NCBI GenBank assembly: GCA_003249095.1 | Contig: QBMS01000015.1 | Coordinates: 1 to 36,214 of the forward strand | Length of the DNA stretch: 36,214 nucleotides | Source of the DNA: Snowella sp. | GTDB lineage: Bacteria > Cyanobacteriota > Cyanobacteriia > Cyanobacteriales > Microcystaceae | Direction of reading: 5' to 3' | Part shown: positions 34,359 to 36,214 of the stretch, piece by piece | How the letters are laid out: every line of letters begins with the position of its first letter | How positions within the stretch are numbered: the stretch's first letter is position 1 | Notes under the pieces: generated by a model | The model's input: only the letters and a program-made list of their open reading frames with translations | Database searches by the model: none | What the model was told of the DNA's origin: nothing | Program-made: the position numbers and the translations under genes

Positions 34359-35927
34359 TTAATATTGCTCTAATTCGGCGATCGCTTCGGCTAATTCAAA
34401 CAATGGTGAAAGAGCCGTTTCAAAGGGGAAGGTCTGTTTTTTGGCATCGGGTTCATAATTTTCAGCATAGATATTGAGATTAACCCGTTCATTGGACTGG
34501 TAGGGAGTATCTAGTTTAAAAATTAATCGTGAACCATCGGTAAAAACCAGGTTTAAGCCAACCTGTTCTACTCGCTGAAACTGTAATTCATTATAAAATT
34601 TTAGGGGCTGACTATAGGCGACTTGATAGGGCCCGTATTCTTTCCCCTTAAGGTTTAGGGTCGTCAAGGCATGCAATTTATCATACATCGCAGAGAAGGT
34701 TAATCCTGGATAAAGTTGACAGCCGTGATAATTTCTGCCGTATTTTTGCCAATGATTTTGAACAGTTTTAAGGACGGATTGGGGACGAGTCGCGAGTAAA
34801 TTTAACCAAAATAATAAAGCCCAGAGTCCATCAGTTTCTCGGCTATAATTTGCGCCAATTTGTCCCTCTTCGTTGCCGCCAAAAGTTACTCCTTGAATGT
34901 CCATCAGTTGACTGGTAAAAGTCCAATCAGTAGGGGTTTCATAACAGACAATATCTAAAGCAGTACAGGCATGATCGACCGCAGTACTGGCAAACAGCGA
35001 TCGCGTTACAGCGTTAACAGCGCCTCGGTAAGCGGGAATGAGGGGGGAATTGGCCGTTAAAATGGCTAAACTATCACTGGCTGTTACCCCAATATTGTTG
35101 CCAAAAATTCCGTAGCGATCGCCCACTAAAAGACAGGTGATATCGGGAGGATCAATTTTCCAGGGAAGATTGGTGGTTCCGATTAAAGCATCGAGGAAAA
35201 TTGGAGCGATTTCAAAGGAGACAGTTCCTGGTAATAAACCCAGATTTTTTTCTAATAAATGTTGACTATAAGCGTAGTTAATAGGGTCAAGACAGGTTAC
35301 CCCGACTCGAAAATTTTGAGTTTTTAAAAAGTGTTGAATACTATCTAAATCAAAAATCGACGACATCAATTTTTCATAGATCGTGGCCGAATTCACTACT
35401 TCAATCGTCAAGTTTTCTAGGGTAACGCTCCCTAGACGATTGAGGGAAATATCATTGCTCTCTAAAATTTGATAATGCTGAATAATTTGGGCACGTTCTT
35501 GAATTCCTTCTAAGGCGTTGAAGGTTGCCTTGGAACCATTGCCTAAATAGTAATCTAGATGGATTTCTCCGCCCTTTTCTGAAGCATGAATCTGAATTAA
35601 AATTCCCGCGATCGCCGTGTGACGACGAATGAGGTAGGAAGCGATCCCAGGAGAAAGTAATCCCTGGGAACCCACAATCACTTTCCCAAAACCATTGGCG
35701 GCGGCTAATTTGATAATGGTTTGTAAAAATTCCTGGGTAATCTGTTGACCGTCTCCCCCTAAAACGAGAGTTTGACCCTGCCGATTGGGAAGAATGGTAA
35801 AAAAACTTTGGACAGCATTTTCTAGATAATGGGGTTGCCGAAAAACCGACAGGGGCTTACGAAGACCATAGGGGAACAGTTTTTGATCCGCAAAGGGTTG
35901 GGTGGGAACTGTCCGAAGAAGGGTCAT
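34359..35927 (-). CDS. Catalytically altered phosphoglucomutase-family paralogue
   Basis: A 522-residue protein aligned by eye along its length with alpha-D-phosphohexomutases: TVPTQPFADQK, QPHYLENAVQS, LVLGGDGQQITQEFLQTIIK, AAANGFGKVIVG, and late ETDGLWALLFWLNLLA. The key motifs are changed, however. The phosphoserine loop TASHNP reads IHASEK (113-118), the GTSGLR start reads FPYGLR (18-23), the metal-binding DGDGDR is reduced to VGDR (268-271), and the sugar loop GEES reads GNEEGQIG (351-358). It is therefore unlikely to be a normal phosphoglucomutase. A regulatory, scaffold or different catalytic role is possible. It follows a GrpE-like gene by 3 bases, so the two are coupled. Confidence 0.75.
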   Translation of the reverse strand: MTLLRTVPTQPFADQKLFPYGLRKPLSVFRQPHYLENAVQSFFTILPNRQGQTLVLGGDGQQITQEFLQTIIKLAAANGFGKVIVGSQGLLSPGIASYLIRRHTAIAGILIQIHASEKGGEIHLDYYLGNGSKATFNALEGIQERAQIIQHYQILESNDISLNRLGSVTLENLTIEVVNSATIYEKLMSSIFDLDSIQHFLKTQNFRVGVTCLDPINYAYSQHLLEKNLGLLPGTVSFEIAPIFLDALIGTTNLPWKIDPPDITCLLVGDRYGIFGNNIGVTASDSLAILTANSPLIPAYRGAVNAVTRSLFASTAVDHACTALDIVCYETPTDWTFTSQLMDIQGVTFGGNEEGQIGANYSRETDGLWALLFWLNLLATRPQSVLKTVQNHWQKYGRNYHGCQLYPGLTFSAMYDKLHALTTLNLKGKEYGPYQVAYSQPLKFYNELQFQRVEQVGLNLVFTDGSRLIFKLDTPYQSNERVNLNIYAENYEPDAKKQTFPFETALSPLFELAEAIAELEQY

Positions 35928-35930
35928 AGG

Positions 35931-36214
35931 TTACTGTAAAGAGGAATGGGGGACATTTTCAGGCTGGGAAGGAGAAACGGGGGGATGCAGGTTTTCTGGT
36001 TGACTGACCTTGGCTCGATATAAAAGCTTTTTACCCTGGCGATAACCCACATAACGCACGATGACGGTACTGCCCGCTTCAACGGTTCCATCCATTAATT
36101 GATGCCATTGGGGATTATAACTGACGCTTTCTCCCACCGCCGCGATCGCTTCAATTTCCCATTGTTGCAGAAGATTCGCCAAGGGCTTCATCAGAGGTAA
36201 TAATTTAATGGCGG
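35931..36214 (-). CDS. 3' part of a GrpE-like gene (cut by the window edge)
   Basis: The frame is open to the right edge with no stop, reading AIKLLPLMKPLANLLQQWEI and continuing IEAIAAVGESVSYNPQWHQL. The internal ATG at 36191 is therefore probably not the start. The segment AVGESVSYNPQWHQLMDG, then VRYVGYRQGKKLLYRAKV, resembles the C-terminal beta domain seen in cyanobacterial GrpE-like nucleotide exchange factors for DnaK-type chaperones. The rest of the gene is outside the window, so the assignment rests on about 90 residues. A proline-rich tail ends the protein. The stop lies 3 bases before the phosphoglucomutase-like gene. Confidence 0.55.
   Translation of the reverse strand, partial: AIKLLPLMKPLANLLQQWEIEAIAAVGESVSYNPQWHQLMDGTVEAGSTVIVRYVGYRQGKKLLYRAKVSQPENLHPPVSPSQPENVPHSSLQ

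Noticed and set aside
1-36214. CRISPR arrays, tRNA and rRNA genes, insertion sequences
   Set aside because: No regularly spaced direct repeats, no TTCRANNY-type tRNA arm in the gaps and no transposase motif in any frame examined. The frequent GCGATCGC is HIP1, not a CRISPR repeat.

Overview
The window comes from a cyanobacterial chromosome. The evidence is psbK (a photosystem II subunit), the carotenoid genes cruF and cruG, a plastid-type split pyruvate dehydrogenase, and more than 40 copies of the HIP1 palindrome GCGATCGC (roughly one per 0.8 kb). Many small toxin-antitoxin genes and a Uma2 gene suggest a unicellular or colonial lineage of the Microcystis/Gloeothece/Crocosphaera kind. The genus is an impression, not a demonstrated result.

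Layout. 0.1-2.4 kb: psbK faces dxs, the first enzyme of the MEP isoprenoid pathway. 2.7-7.5 kb is an accessory stretch: a one-helix-pair PepSY-type membrane protein, a decayed C-terminal remnant of a GMC oxidoreductase, a NERD nuclease-like protein with zinc ribbons, two divergent type II toxin-antitoxin modules (ParDE and PrlF-YhaV) and a DUF790/Bax1-like nuclease without its usual XPB helicase. 7.6-10.1 kb: a TPR protein, coaE and a Xer-like tyrosine recombinase. 10.2-14.8 kb: a leftward run of sugar-nucleotide and carotenoid genes (cruF, cruG, UDP-glucuronate decarboxylase, UDP-glucose dehydrogenase). 14.9-17.8 kb: a GNAT acetyltransferase gene split by one in-frame TAG, ruvX, and an M42-like peptidase. 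18.3-22.4 kb is a second accessory stretch: a Uma2 protein, then a complete Gp49/HigB-like toxin gene overlapping a 926-codon gene of unusual build.

22.7-36.2 kb returns to core metabolism and secretion: purH, rfbD, a BMP-family lipoprotein, a membrane Ser/Thr kinase, pdhB, secD, secF, pdhC, a small membrane protein, a catalytically altered phosphoglucomutase paralogue, and the 3' part of a GrpE-like gene cut by the window edge.

The most interesting locus is 19288-22429. The toxin is of the type normally followed by a small XRE antitoxin beginning NPHIGSSFDDFLxEEGI. Here that N-terminal leader is present, but it runs into a cold-shock-like domain, a helical middle, a PD-(D/E)XK-like nuclease core and a C-terminal zinc ribbon instead of the helix-turn-helix. 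This looks like a chimeric or newly assembled toxin-linked effector or defence gene. The lengths, overlaps and motifs are read from the sequence; the functional proposal is inference.
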